In this document: positions 56,162-64,000 of the stretch, one piece after another | Layout: each line of letters starts with the position of its first letter | How positions within the stretch are numbered: the first letter of the stretch is position 1 | NCBI RefSeq assembly: GCF_014645135.1 | Contig: NZ_BMLH01000001.1 | Location: 620,001 to 684,000, forward strand | DNA: 64,000 nt | Direction of reading: 5' to 3' | Source of the DNA: Rheinheimera tangshanensis | Lineage (GTDB): Bacteria > Pseudomonadota > Gammaproteobacteria > Enterobacterales > Alteromonadaceae | The notes under the pieces: generated by a model | Databases searched by the model: none | What the model was told of the DNA's origin: nothing | What the model saw: only the letters and a program-made list of their open reading frames with translations | Made by a program: the position numbers and the translations under genes

Positions 56162-58788
56162 TGCGACAACAAGCCCGTTTTATTAACGTTGGTGAACGTA
56201 CCAACGTTACAGGTTCAGCCCGTTTTAAAAAGCTGATTTTAGAAGGCGAATATGAAAAAGCCTTAGACGTTGCCCGTCAGCAAGTCGAAAACGGCGCTCA
56301 GATCATTGACATCAACATGGACGAAGCCATGCTCGACAGCAAGGCGGCCATGGTACGTTATCTGAATTTATTAGCCTCTGAGCCGGATATCTCCCGGGTG
56401 CCCATTATGGTCGACTCGTCCAAATGGGAAGTGATTGAAGCTGCACTGAAATGTATTCAGGGGAAGCCAGTCGTCAATTCTATTTCGCTGAAAGAAGGCA
56501 TTGAGCCGTTTTTGTATCAGGCCAAATTGCTGCGCCGTTACGGTGCTGCTGTGGTGGTGATGGCCTTTGATGAAAAAGGTCAGGCCGATACCAAAGTCCG
56601 CAAAGTCGAAATCTGTCAGCGCGCTTATGACATTCTGGTTAACCAAATTGGCTTTCCGCCAGAAGATATTATCTTTGACCCGAATATTTTTGCTGTGGCG
56701 ACCGGCATAGAAGAGCATAACAACTACGCTGTCGACTTTATTGAAGCGACCCGTGAAATCAAACGCTTATGTCCTTATGCCAAAATTTCAGGCGGCGTGT
56801 CGAATATTTCCTTTTCGTTCCGTGGTAACGACCCGGTGCGCGAAGCCATGCACTCAGTATTTTTGTACCACGCCATTGGCGCAGGTATGGACATGGGCAT
56901 AGTCAACGCCGGTCAGTTGGCGGTGTATGACGATATTCCAGAGCTGCTGCGTGAGCGGGTGGAAGATGTAATTTTAAACCGCCGTGACGATGCGACAGAA
57001 CGTTTACTGGATATTGCCGCCGAATTCAAAGGCGATGGAGCTGTGGCTGTTAAAGAAGACGAAGCCTGGCGCGCCTGGCCTGTGCATAAACGCCTTGAAC
57101 ATGCCTTAGTCAAAGGCATTACCGACTTTATTGATCAAGACACGGAAGAAGCCCGTTTAACTGTTGACCGCCCCTTGCACGTGATTGAAGGTCCGCTGAT
57201 GGACGGTATGAACGTGGTCGGTGACTTATTTGGCGAAGGAAAAATGTTCCTGCCTCAGGTAGTCAAATCCGCCCGGGTGATGAAAAAAGCAGTAGCTTAT
57301 TTGCAGCCTTTTATCGAACTGGAAAAAGCCGGTACTGGTGCTCAGGCTCAGGGCAAAGTGCTGATGGCAACCGTCAAAGGTGATGTGCACGACATAGGCA
57401 AAAACATAGTAGGCGTAGTACTGCAATGTAATAACTATGAAGTGATCGACCTTGGCGTCATGGTGCCTTGTGCCACCTTGCTGCAAAAAGCCAAAGAGCT
57501 GAATGTCGATATTATTGGCTTGTCTGGCCTGATTACGCCGTCTTTAGATGAGATGGTGCATGTAGCCAAAGAAATGAGCCGTCTGGGTTTTGATATTCCG
57601 CTGTTGATTGGTGGCGCTACGACATCCAAAGCCCATACCGCCATCAAGATTGCGCCGAATTATCCGCATGGTGTGGTTTATGTACCTAACGCTTCGCGTA
57701 GTGTGTCTGTGGTGCAATCGCTGATCAGCAAAGAGCATAAACCGGCCTTTTTGGAAAGGGTCAATGACGAATACGACAGGGCACGTGACCAGCATGCCCG
57801 TAGCAGGCCTGGTGAAAAGCTGCTGAGCCTGGAGCAAGCCCGCGCTAATAAATTCCAGCTGGATTTAACTAAAGTGGCACCAGCGCCTAAACAGAGTGGT
57901 GTGTATTTATGGCAAGACGTGGATTTAGAGCGGCTTCGCGATTACATCGACTGGACGCCATTTTTCCTGACCTGGCAGCTGTCTGGTAAATTTCCAGCCA
58001 TTTTGAATCACCCTGAAGTGGGCATGGAAGCACGTCGTGTGCATAAAGATGCCAATGCTATTTTGGATTTGATGATCCAGCAGAAGAAAGTGCAGGGCAA
58101 AGCTGTATTTGGTTTCTTTCCGGCCAACAGCGAAGGTGACGATATTATTGTCTACACGGACGAAAGCCGTACAGTGGAACGCTGCCGTTTATTTAACTTA
58201 CGTCAGCAATTGCAGCTGCGTAATGACAATCCAAACTGCTGCCTGGCTGACTTTGTTGCCCCTGTGGGTTCAGGCATTGCTGATTATATTGGCGGTTTTG
58301 CTGTCAGCACTGGTTTTGGTGCTGATGAACTGGCTGCTGAATTTGCTGCGCAGCATGATGATTACAACAGCATTATGGTCAAAGCCCTCGCCGATCGTTT
58401 AGCTGAAGCGCTAGCCGAATACCTGCATATGCGAGTGCGACGGGAATTCTGGGGTTATGCACCTGAGGAAAACCTGGATAACGAGCAGCTTATTCGTGAG
58501 TTGTATCAGGGCATACGGCCTGCACCTGGTTATCCGGCTTGTCCTGAGCACACTGAAAAAGGCACTTTATGGCAGCTGCTGGATGTCGAAGCCCAAACCG
58601 GTATTCAACTGACTGAGAGTTACGCCATGTGGCCTGGCGCCGCAGTCAGTGGCTGGTACTTTGCTCATCCTGATAGCAAATACTTTGCTGTCAGCAAAAT
58701 TGGCACTGATCAAAAAGACGAATATGCCGCGAAAAAAGGCTGGAGTACTGAACAAGCAGACAGCTGGTTAGCGCCTAATTTAGGATAA
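56161..58788 (+). CDS. metH: methionine synthase, folate-, cobalamin- and SAM-binding part (split MetH C-terminus), 875 aa
   Basis: This is the remainder of MetH. In order: the pterin (methyl-folate) domain from [19 protein letters not shown], the cap helices, the cobalamin domain with [18 protein letters not shown] (His is the cobalt ligand), GLSGLITPS and GGATTS, and the reactivation domain with [24 protein letters not shown] and [12 protein letters not shown] lies five bases before ATG 56161. The two proteins add up to 1229 residues, close to one-piece E. coli MetH (1227), so nothing seems lost. Such splits occur in some other proteobacteria (from memory). Confidence 0.95.
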   Translation: MRQQARFINVGERTNVTGSARFKKLILEGEYEKALDVARQQVENGAQIIDINMDEAMLDSKAAMVRYLNLLASEPDISRVPIMVDSSKWEVIEAALKCIQGKPVVNSISLKEGIEPFLYQAKLLRRYGAAVVVMAFDEKGQADTKVRKVEICQRAYDILVNQIGFPPEDIIFDPNIFAVATGIEEHNNYAVDFIEATREIKRLCPYAKISGGVSNISFSFRGNDPVREAMHSVFLYHAIGAGMDMGIVNAGQLAVYDDIPELLRERVEDVILNRRDDATERLLDIAAEFKGDGAVAVKEDEAWRAWPVHKRLEHALVKGITDFIDQDTEEARLTVDRPLHVIEGPLMDGMNVVGDLFGEGKMFLPQVVKSARVMKKAVAYLQPFIELEKAGTGAQAQGKVLMATVKGDVHDIGKNIVGVVLQCNNYEVIDLGVMVPCATLLQKAKELNVDIIGLSGLITPSLDEMVHVAKEMSRLGFDIPLLIGGATTSKAHTAIKIAPNYPHGVVYVPNASRSVSVVQSLISKEHKPAFLERVNDEYDRARDQHARSRPGEKLLSLEQARANKFQLDLTKVAPAPKQSGVYLWQDVDLERLRDYIDWTPFFLTWQLSGKFPAILNHPEVGMEARRVHKDANAILDLMIQQKKVQGKAVFGFFPANSEGDDIIVYTDESRTVERCRLFNLRQQLQLRNDNPNCCLADFVAPVGSGIADYIGGFAVSTGFGADELAAEFAAQHDDYNSIMVKALADRLAEALAEYLHMRVRREFWGYAPEENLDNEQLIRELYQGIRPAPGYPACPEHTEKGTLWQLLDVEAQTGIQLTESYAMWPGAAVSGWYFAHPDSKYFAVSKIGTDQKDEYAAKKGWSTEQADSWLAPNLG

Positions 58789-58796
58789 TGATGATC

Positions 58797-58819
58797 GGAT
58801 CAGAGCCCTGGCTCTGACC
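58797..58819. repeat. GGATCAGAG-type hairpin after metH
   Basis: GG(A)TCAGAGC and GCTCTGACC pair around a 4-base loop CCTG, with one mismatch. It lies between metH and the convergent broken small gene, in the same kind of position as three other members of this hairpin group. Confidence 0.65.
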
Positions 58820-58825
58820 TGGCCT

Positions 58826-59194
58826 TTAACTGGCGATAGTCGGATCACCAATAAAAGGTTGCAGCATTTTAATGACTTGTCGTTCCGGCAGTTCAAACTT
58901 ACTACCCAAAGACAATTTCTGTAATTCCAGATGACAGTCCATAATTTCACCGTGCAGTTGAATACGCTCCTCCTCGCCAGGCACCAATAACTCCATTAGC
59001 AGCGGCATTTTGTTGATTGGACTGGTGTCGGCATGCTGTTTGATTGAACAATATCTTTATAACCTCCATCCACAACTCGCTGCGGAAGCTTCAACACCAG
59101 ACAGCGGTCTTTTTTGTGCACCATGACTGAGTCTAACCATTGCTCCATCACGCAACACTTTTTTGCTTTAAATAAAGCGGCATATTTGATTCAT
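58826..59194 (-). pseudogene. frameshifted small gene, about 122 codons
   Basis: A start (ATG 59194) with GGAG 9 bases upstream runs only 8 codons before TAA. Shifting frame by one base near the start opens a protein-like stretch (ALFKAKKCCVMEQWLDSVMV, then VLKLPQRVVDGGYKDI). A second shift near plus-strand 59055 joins it to QHADTSPINKMPLLMELLV and an end at 58826. The two shifts cancel: 369 bases are 123 codons. The last 60 codons alone form an ORF from 59008. I do not recognise the family. Either a decayed gene or two small sequence errors. The remaining bases up to 59366 hold nothing else I can support. Confidence 0.55.
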
Positions 59195-59366
59195 AGTGCA
59201 AATCTCCTGGGGCGCTTTATTGTAAAGAGATGATACCAGTGGGAGTAAATCAGGGGCGAGTGGGGAATGAGGATGCTTACCAGAACCGCGGCCGTGTTCT
59301 ATAGTAAAAGCAGGCGAGGGATAACTTCCGTTTTTAGTGAGCAGTGAGTCCCGACAGGAGCATCAA

Positions 59367-60554
59367 ATGCAAAGAATTACTCTCAGTTGTCTATGTGGTC
59401 TATTGCTGATGATGACTGCTGGTTGCAGTCTGACAGTCCAAAATGAACTAAATACAGAACCCCGGCAGTATCTGGCTGATCATTTGTTTACGGCTATCCC
59501 CGAGCAAAGTATAGAGACTGAGCAACAGATTTTCGCATTACCAGATGCTGTTTATCACGACATGTTGCGGATGGTCAGGCCTCTGAACTCCTCCAGAGAA
59601 AAAGCCGATGCATTGTTAAATTACATCTTTTTTCTTAAGGGAAAGCGTATCAGTTATGAGACCAACGCAACCTTAACCGCTAGCGAAACATTGGCAAGGC
59701 AGCAAGCGAATTGTCTGTCTTTGACTATTCTGGCGTACAGTCTGGCCAGCGTTGCAGAAATGAACGTGCTTTTTCAGGACGTCATCATTCCGGAATACTG
59801 GACCCATGTGCAAGGCGTCAGTTTGTTAAGTGGTCATGTGAACTTAAAATTGACTGGCTCCGGCGCAAAGACCTCACGAGGAGCTGCAAATTATGAACAA
59901 TTTAGTTATGTCATCGATTTTGACTTGGAAACTAATAAGAGTGATTTTCCGGTTCGTGTACTAAAAAAACCGCAAATCATAGCCATGTTTTACAACAATA
60001 AAGCCGCTCAGTTTATGATTGAAAAAGACTATGATCATGCATTCGCCTATCTAAAAGCGGCTATCTTAACAGACCCAAATTCATCAGAGAGCTGGAATAA
60101 TTTGGCGGTGTTGTACCGCAGCATCAGGCATTTTGATTTGGCGGAAGATGCGTATAAGCTCGCACTGCAATTAGACCCTGAGTCAACCAATGTAAAATCC
60201 AATTTGGCATTGCTCTATATGCTGAAAGGCGAAACTGAAAAAGCAGAAGATTTACAGCGGGTAGTGTATATCCAACGATTAGACAATCCGTATTATCACA
60301 TTATGCTTGGCAATGAAGCTATGCAGATGAGTGATCATCAACAGGCGATAAAGCATTTCAGATACAGTCTTAAATTGAATAAAAAGGCATCAGAAGCATT
60401 GGCTGGGCTGGCTAAAGCGTACTACCAGCTTGGTCATGCAGAAGCGGCCAGGCATTACTTGTTACAAGCTAAAAAACATGCACCCAGCATGCAGGAGCGA
60501 GGAAGATATCAGTCTAAGCTCGATTCTTTAATGACCGCCTCTAAGCAGCATTAA
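59367..60554 (+). CDS. lipoprotein with transglutaminase-like and TPR domains, 395 aa
   Basis: A lipoprotein signal ends in MMTAGC (Cys19). Residues about 55-190 look like a transglutaminase-like fold: RQQANCLSLTILAYSLASVAEMNVLFQDV with a candidate catalytic Cys, then a His in LLSGHVNLKL. From about residue 205 come at least four TPR repeats (YDHAFAYLKAAILTDPNSSESWNNLAVLYRSIRHFDLAEDAYKLALQLDPES and on). It would be membrane-anchored and scaffold proteins or peptides. ATG 59367 is chosen for GGAG 7 bases upstream. The next gene starts right after its stop. Confidence 0.87.
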   Translation: MQRITLSCLCGLLLMMTAGCSLTVQNELNTEPRQYLADHLFTAIPEQSIETEQQIFALPDAVYHDMLRMVRPLNSSREKADALLNYIFFLKGKRISYETNATLTASETLARQQANCLSLTILAYSLASVAEMNVLFQDVIIPEYWTHVQGVSLLSGHVNLKLTGSGAKTSRGAANYEQFSYVIDFDLETNKSDFPVRVLKKPQIIAMFYNNKAAQFMIEKDYDHAFAYLKAAILTDPNSSESWNNLAVLYRSIRHFDLAEDAYKLALQLDPESTNVKSNLALLYMLKGETEKAEDLQRVVYIQRLDNPYYHIMLGNEAMQMSDHQQAIKHFRYSLKLNKKASEALAGLAKAYYQLGHAEAARHYLLQAKKHAPSMQERGRYQSKLDSLMTASKQH

Positions 60555-61502
60555 ATGCTGGCTCAGACTCGAATGATGGTGAAGTGGTTGTGCTTTGTTA
60601 GCTGTTTATTCTCTGTCAACGTTTGGGGTGATGTAGCTGAGTTTGAAAGCGCCTTGCTTACGGATATAAAACTACTGGCTGATGATCGGATGCAGGGGCG
60701 AAAAACCGGTCATCCGGGCGCTGAGCTGGCAAGGCGTTATATTGAACAACGTTACCAGCAGTTAAAATTACTACCTATACAGGAGAAGGGATTCCGTCAG
60801 GTATTTAGCTATTCATCAGGTTTTACTGAAAAGAAAGGAATGAATGTCATAGGGTGGCGACAAGGTTGTGTTCATCCGTCTTCTTATGTGGTGATCACTG
60901 CTCATTATGACCACTTAGGTATGTCCGGCAGCAGAGTGTACAACGGTGCGGATGACAATGCCTCTGGTGTCGCCACTATGCTGGCATTGGCTGCCTTGTT
61001 AGGACAAAACTGTCCGGCATATAGTTATATTTTTGCGGCTACAGACGCTGAGGAAAATGGTTTATACGGAGCTAAAGCTTTGCTCAGGCATTTCCCTGTC
61101 GCTGCAGAACATATTTTGCTTAACTTGAATCTGGATATGTTGAGCAGAGGAGAACGATCTAACCAGCTTTACGTCTATGGTGCCCGTTCTTTACCCGGAG
61201 TCAGTGAGTTTTTTAAACAACGATCTTTTGCGGTGAAGATCAAACTAAGGCGTCAGGGGCGACAACAAGGTCAATCAGGCACAGATTGGGATAATGCCAG
61301 TGATCATGCACCTTTTCGTCGCGCTGGTATTCCATTTTTGTATTTTGGTGTCGACACTCACGCAGATTACCACAGTATAAACGATGACTGGCAGCGTATT
61401 GACTCTGACTTTTTGCAACGTATGTTTTCTTCATTAAGTCAGGTGCTGTTATGGCTGGACCAGCAGCCGCCTGAATGGTATCAGGCGGCGCGTAAATCTT
61501 AA
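60555..61502 (+). CDS. M28 family peptidase, 315 aa
   Basis: This is a short M28 zinc aminopeptidase with an N-terminal signal (about 7-24, MVKWLCFVSCLFSVNVWG). All five metal ligands are visible: TAHYDHLG, GADDNASGVA, ATDAEENGLYGA, LNLDMLSRG and a late His in GVDTHADYHSINDDW; a DNASDHAPFRRAGIPFLYFG block precedes the last. It would act in the periplasm on peptide N-termini. The ATG directly abuts the previous stop (TAAATG), so the TPR lipoprotein and this peptidase are surely one transcript; ATG 60573 is an alternative start. Confidence 0.9.
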   Translation: MLAQTRMMVKWLCFVSCLFSVNVWGDVAEFESALLTDIKLLADDRMQGRKTGHPGAELARRYIEQRYQQLKLLPIQEKGFRQVFSYSSGFTEKKGMNVIGWRQGCVHPSSYVVITAHYDHLGMSGSRVYNGADDNASGVATMLALAALLGQNCPAYSYIFAATDAEENGLYGAKALLRHFPVAAEHILLNLNLDMLSRGERSNQLYVYGARSLPGVSEFFKQRSFAVKIKLRRQGRQQGQSGTDWDNASDHAPFRRAGIPFLYFGVDTHADYHSINDDWQRIDSDFLQRMFSSLSQVLLWLDQQPPEWYQAARKS

Positions 61503-61520
61503 TAAGAGTACAAGCATACT

Positions 61521-62789
61521 TTAAGGTGCGGGGATCCACTCGGGATCGTCGGTCAAACGAGGGAAGTTGCCGCTATTCCAGTCTGCTTTGGCTTGAGCCA
61601 GACGCTCTGGGGTACGGGCTACAAAGTTCCAGTTAAGCAGCACAGGATCTGCCACTGCATCGCCACCCAACAGCATAAAATGTGCACCGTCATCACCGGC
61701 CAGCACTGTTAGATCGTCAGTCATCACCAGCATTTGTCCAGCGTTCAGCTGTGGTTGTTTTAACGAGCCTTTCGCCAGGTAGATAGCCAATTGCTGCTCT
61801 GATTTGGGTAATGTCAGATTGCTGCACGGGTCTAGTTTCAGTTCGGCATAACAGCAGCGGGATGGGAAACTAACCACTGACGTCTGAGAAAAATATTCGC
61901 CTAACAAGACTTTGATTTCACAGCCTGGTACCTGCATGACCGGAAATAAAGCCGCGGGATAATGTTGAAACGAAGGCTCTGACTCGGCTTGATCCTCTGG
62001 TAACATCAGCCATATTTGCATACCTTCGACCTGAACCTGCTCCTGACGAATATCGACCGGAATACGTTCAGAGTGCGCTATACCACGACCTGCACGCATC
62101 AGATTGATGGCACCTGGTTCAATTCGTTGTCTGGTCCCCAAGGTGTCACTATGTTGCATAGCGCCGGAAAATAAATAGGTGACAGTAGCCAGTCCGATAT
62201 GCGGATGCTGTCGCACATCACCTTCAGTACTGCCAGCGACAAAAGTAGCTGGCCCCATATGATCAACAAAAATAAAAGGTCCGACACGACGCTGGGCTTT
62301 GGCAGGCAATAACCTTTTGATCATAAAACCTATATCACGTTCCTGTGGCTGGATAAGCAGAGGCTCACTGCTTTGAACCGGGGCGGATTCGGATTTCAGG
62401 CTGGTATGCACCTGAACTTCACTGTGCGTTACCAATTTATGGATAGGGCATTTATCGGCTATAGCCAGCAACTGCTCGCGCTGCTCTGTGGTTAAATCAC
62501 CAATCAATTCCAGAGTGGCATACAGCTGGTACAAACCTTTGCTTTCGGCGCTGTCATCCCTGCTGATTTCCACTTTTACTTCGTCTAACGGGATATTTTT
62601 GCGTTTGGCAAATAACTGTAAGGTCATGGCTTTACACGTAGCCACGGCTGCGTCAAACAAATCGTGTGGATCAGGTCCAGTGTCTGAGCCTCCGGCAGCC
62701 TGAGTTAAATCAGCATTGATTTGATGACTATGAATACGGATGGTTTGTCGTAATTGGCCTGGCGTATGTTGGCTGACTGTAATGGTCAT
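61521..62789 (-). CDS. OsmC-pirin fusion protein, 422 aa
   Basis: Residues 1 to about 130 are an OsmC-type domain with both peroxidatic-type cysteines (AAVATCKAMTLQLFA and ADKCPIHKLV), expected to reduce organic hydroperoxides. After a short linker, residues about 145-422 are a pirin (double cupin) with RRVGPFIFVDHMGPATF, HPHIGLATVTYLFSGAMQHSD and GRGIAHSE, which give the iron-binding His/His/Glu set. No signal peptide. The two halves normally occur as separate proteins, and their joining suggests a redox-response enzyme. It is a single gene between the peptidase and photolyase genes. Confidence 0.9.
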   Translation of the reverse strand: MTITVSQHTPGQLRQTIRIHSHQINADLTQAAGGSDTGPDPHDLFDAAVATCKAMTLQLFAKRKNIPLDEVKVEISRDDSAESKGLYQLYATLELIGDLTTEQREQLLAIADKCPIHKLVTHSEVQVHTSLKSESAPVQSSEPLLIQPQERDIGFMIKRLLPAKAQRRVGPFIFVDHMGPATFVAGSTEGDVRQHPHIGLATVTYLFSGAMQHSDTLGTRQRIEPGAINLMRAGRGIAHSERIPVDIRQEQVQVEGMQIWLMLPEDQAESEPSFQHYPAALFPVMQVPGCEIKVLLGEYFSQTSVVSFPSRCCYAELKLDPCSNLTLPKSEQQLAIYLAKGSLKQPQLNAGQMLVMTDDLTVLAGDDGAHFMLLGGDAVADPVLLNWNFVARTPERLAQAKADWNSGNFPRLTDDPEWIPAP

Positions 62790-62848
62790 AACTCAATCCT
62801 TTTTACGTTAACTGCACTCAGCTTAACTTAAATTGACCAGCTGGTGTG

Positions 62849-64000
62849 TCATTCGTTCAGATCAAGGTCCAGCTGCGCCCTCGAGTTAGCCGATTTTGTT
62901 TTGCGCTTTGATGGCCTTTTCCTGCTGGCATGGCGCTGTACGACCTGACGTTTTTGCTCGCGCCACCAGCTCTGATCCTGCTGTTGTTTGCATTCCGTCA
63001 GGCGCTGTTTAGCCAGTCGCATAGCCTGTTGTAAATCAACAACAGGTAGAGGGTAATCTCGGCCCAGCACACAGGCATATTGCTGTTGTAACGACAAAGG
63101 CATCAACCAGGGTTGATGCAGCCAGCTGTCGGGCAATAAAGTCAGTTCCGGGCACCAGCGCCTGATAAAGTGTCCTTGTGGATCTTTTTGCTGGCTTTGC
63201 AGCACAGGATTGTACATCCGGTTAGGATTGATGCCCGTTGTACCAGCCTGCATCTGAATTTGCGGGTAATGAATGCCCGGTTCATAGTCAACAAAACACT
63301 GAGCCAGATGCAATGCCACGGGTCGCCAATCCAGCCATAAGTGATAACAGGCAAAGGCCACTAACATGGCACGGGCACGAAAATGCAGCCAGCCTGTGGC
63401 GAGTAAGCTGCGCATGCAGGCATCAATCAGCGGATAACCGGTATACCCATGCGACCAGGCCCAAAACCAGTCACTGTTAAAATCCTGCTTACGTAGCCTG
63501 GCATACCCCGGATGCAGCGCTTCGGTTTCGATCAGCGGATCGGATTCCAGTTTCTGAATAAAATGACAATGCCAGCGCAATCTGCTGTAAAAAGACGATA
63601 AACCAAAACTCAAGGCTGGTTGCTGCTTGATGCTGCGCAAGGTCTGCTGCTGCAAGGCTCTTAAACTCAATTGACCATAAGCCAGATAAGGACTGAGCCG
63701 TGAGCTGCTGTGCAGTGCTTTGTCAGGTAATGAAATATGCCGGCTGTAGTCTTTGGCTCTGTGGCTAAAAAAGCTTTGCGTTGTATTTTGCAAAGCAAAA
63801 GCGTTTTGTCCCTGACGACAAGGGGGCAAATCCAGCACTCTTTGTGGCCGGAAGGGCTGCAGCAACTGGCGGCCTGCAGCTAAAAAATCTAATGACGCAG
63901 GGGGCTGAAACAAAGCGCCGGATAAATACTGATCGGCTTGTTCAGCCCATAGGTCTCTGTTATTTAAAGCCCGAAACACCGCATGCTGACGATACTCACG
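62849..64000 (-). CDS. photolyase/cryptochrome family protein, C-terminal part (cut by right edge)
   Basis: The open frame continues to the window edge; the first visible residues are [22 protein letters not shown], so the N-terminal antenna domain is mostly missing. The FAD-binding domain is clear: [28 protein letters not shown], then [32 protein letters not shown], and [41 protein letters not shown]. This fits the FAD-binding photolyase group. It would repair UV dimers or sense blue light. The tail after about visible residue 340 is highly basic. The true start lies beyond 64000. Confidence 0.9.
   Translation of the reverse strand, partial: REYRQHAVFRALNNRDLWAEQADQYLSGALFQPPASLDFLAAGRQLLQPFRPQRVLDLPPCRQGQNAFALQNTTQSFFSHRAKDYSRHISLPDKALHSSSRLSPYLAYGQLSLRALQQQTLRSIKQQPALSFGLSSFYSRLRWHCHFIQKLESDPLIETEALHPGYARLRKQDFNSDWFWAWSHGYTGYPLIDACMRSLLATGWLHFRARAMLVAFACYHLWLDWRPVALHLAQCFVDYEPGIHYPQIQMQAGTTGINPNRMYNPVLQSQQKDPQGHFIRRWCPELTLLPDSWLHQPWLMPLSLQQQYACVLGRDYPLPVVDLQQAMRLAKQRLTECKQQQDQSWWREQKRQVVQRHASRKRPSKRKTKSANSRAQLDLDLNE

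Overview
The window looks like chromosomal core DNA from a gammaproteobacterium of the Alteromonadales type. A Rheinheimera-like genome is my best guess, from gene order and protein style only. Two gene blocks keep the enterobacterial order and sit next to each other: fldB / xerD-dsbC-recJ-prfB-lysS (24.3-31.1 kb) and pyrG-eno-ftsB-ispD-ispF-truD-surE-pcm-yqaA-type-nlpD-rpoS ... mutS / pncC-recA (31.3-53.9 kb). No rRNA, tRNA, CRISPR array, prophage or insertion sequence was seen.

Layout. 0-6.8 kb: a small orphan gene, an Orn/Lys/Arg decarboxylase, a LOG-family protein, a beta-CASP metallo-beta-lactamase protein, and pheA preceded by a pheL leader peptide with an attenuator. 6.8-13.5 kb: a penicillin-acylase-family enzyme, a cytochrome b561 / cytochrome c556 pair, and a membrane GGDEF-EAL protein. 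13.6-19.7 kb: two amidohydrolase genes (only one of three modules keeps the metal-ligand HxH) and an M28 lipoprotein peptidase. 19.7-24.3 kb: a double-receiver response regulator, yciH, a 3 x 123 bp tandem repeat, a GAF protein, an aminotransferase and a solute-binding protein. 24.3-41.6 kb: the conserved housekeeping block, including the prfB programmed frameshift.

41.8-47.7 kb holds a cluster of circularly permuted ATP-grasp, alpha-E and transglutaminase genes, a poorly understood system thought to make or break amide/isopeptide bonds. It is present in two paralogous forms (split, and a fused copy that looks degenerate) and has a good sigma-54 promoter match upstream. A PhoD-like phosphatase gene converges on it. 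49.7-53.9 kb: mutS, pncC and recA. As written, recA is broken by two internal deletions (about 35 and 38 nt, inferred against the RecA family), although its SOS operator is intact. 54.1-58.8 kb: metA and a methionine synthase split into two genes, one translationally coupled operon behind tandem MetJ boxes. 58.8-64 kb: a small frameshifted gene, a transglutaminase-like/TPR lipoprotein, a second M28 peptidase, an OsmC-pirin fusion, and the 3' part of a photolyase/cryptochrome gene that runs off the right edge.

Between genes there are two kinds of repeat. Five GGGTCAGAG...CTCTGACCC-type hairpins lie mainly where genes converge. A longer palindromic element of about 80-123 bp occurs as a tandem triplet at 21.1 kb and as one shortened inverted copy at 9.9 kb. 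The broken recA and the net-zero frameshifted small gene at 59 kb lie about 6 kb apart, so either real decay or local sequence error has to be considered there.
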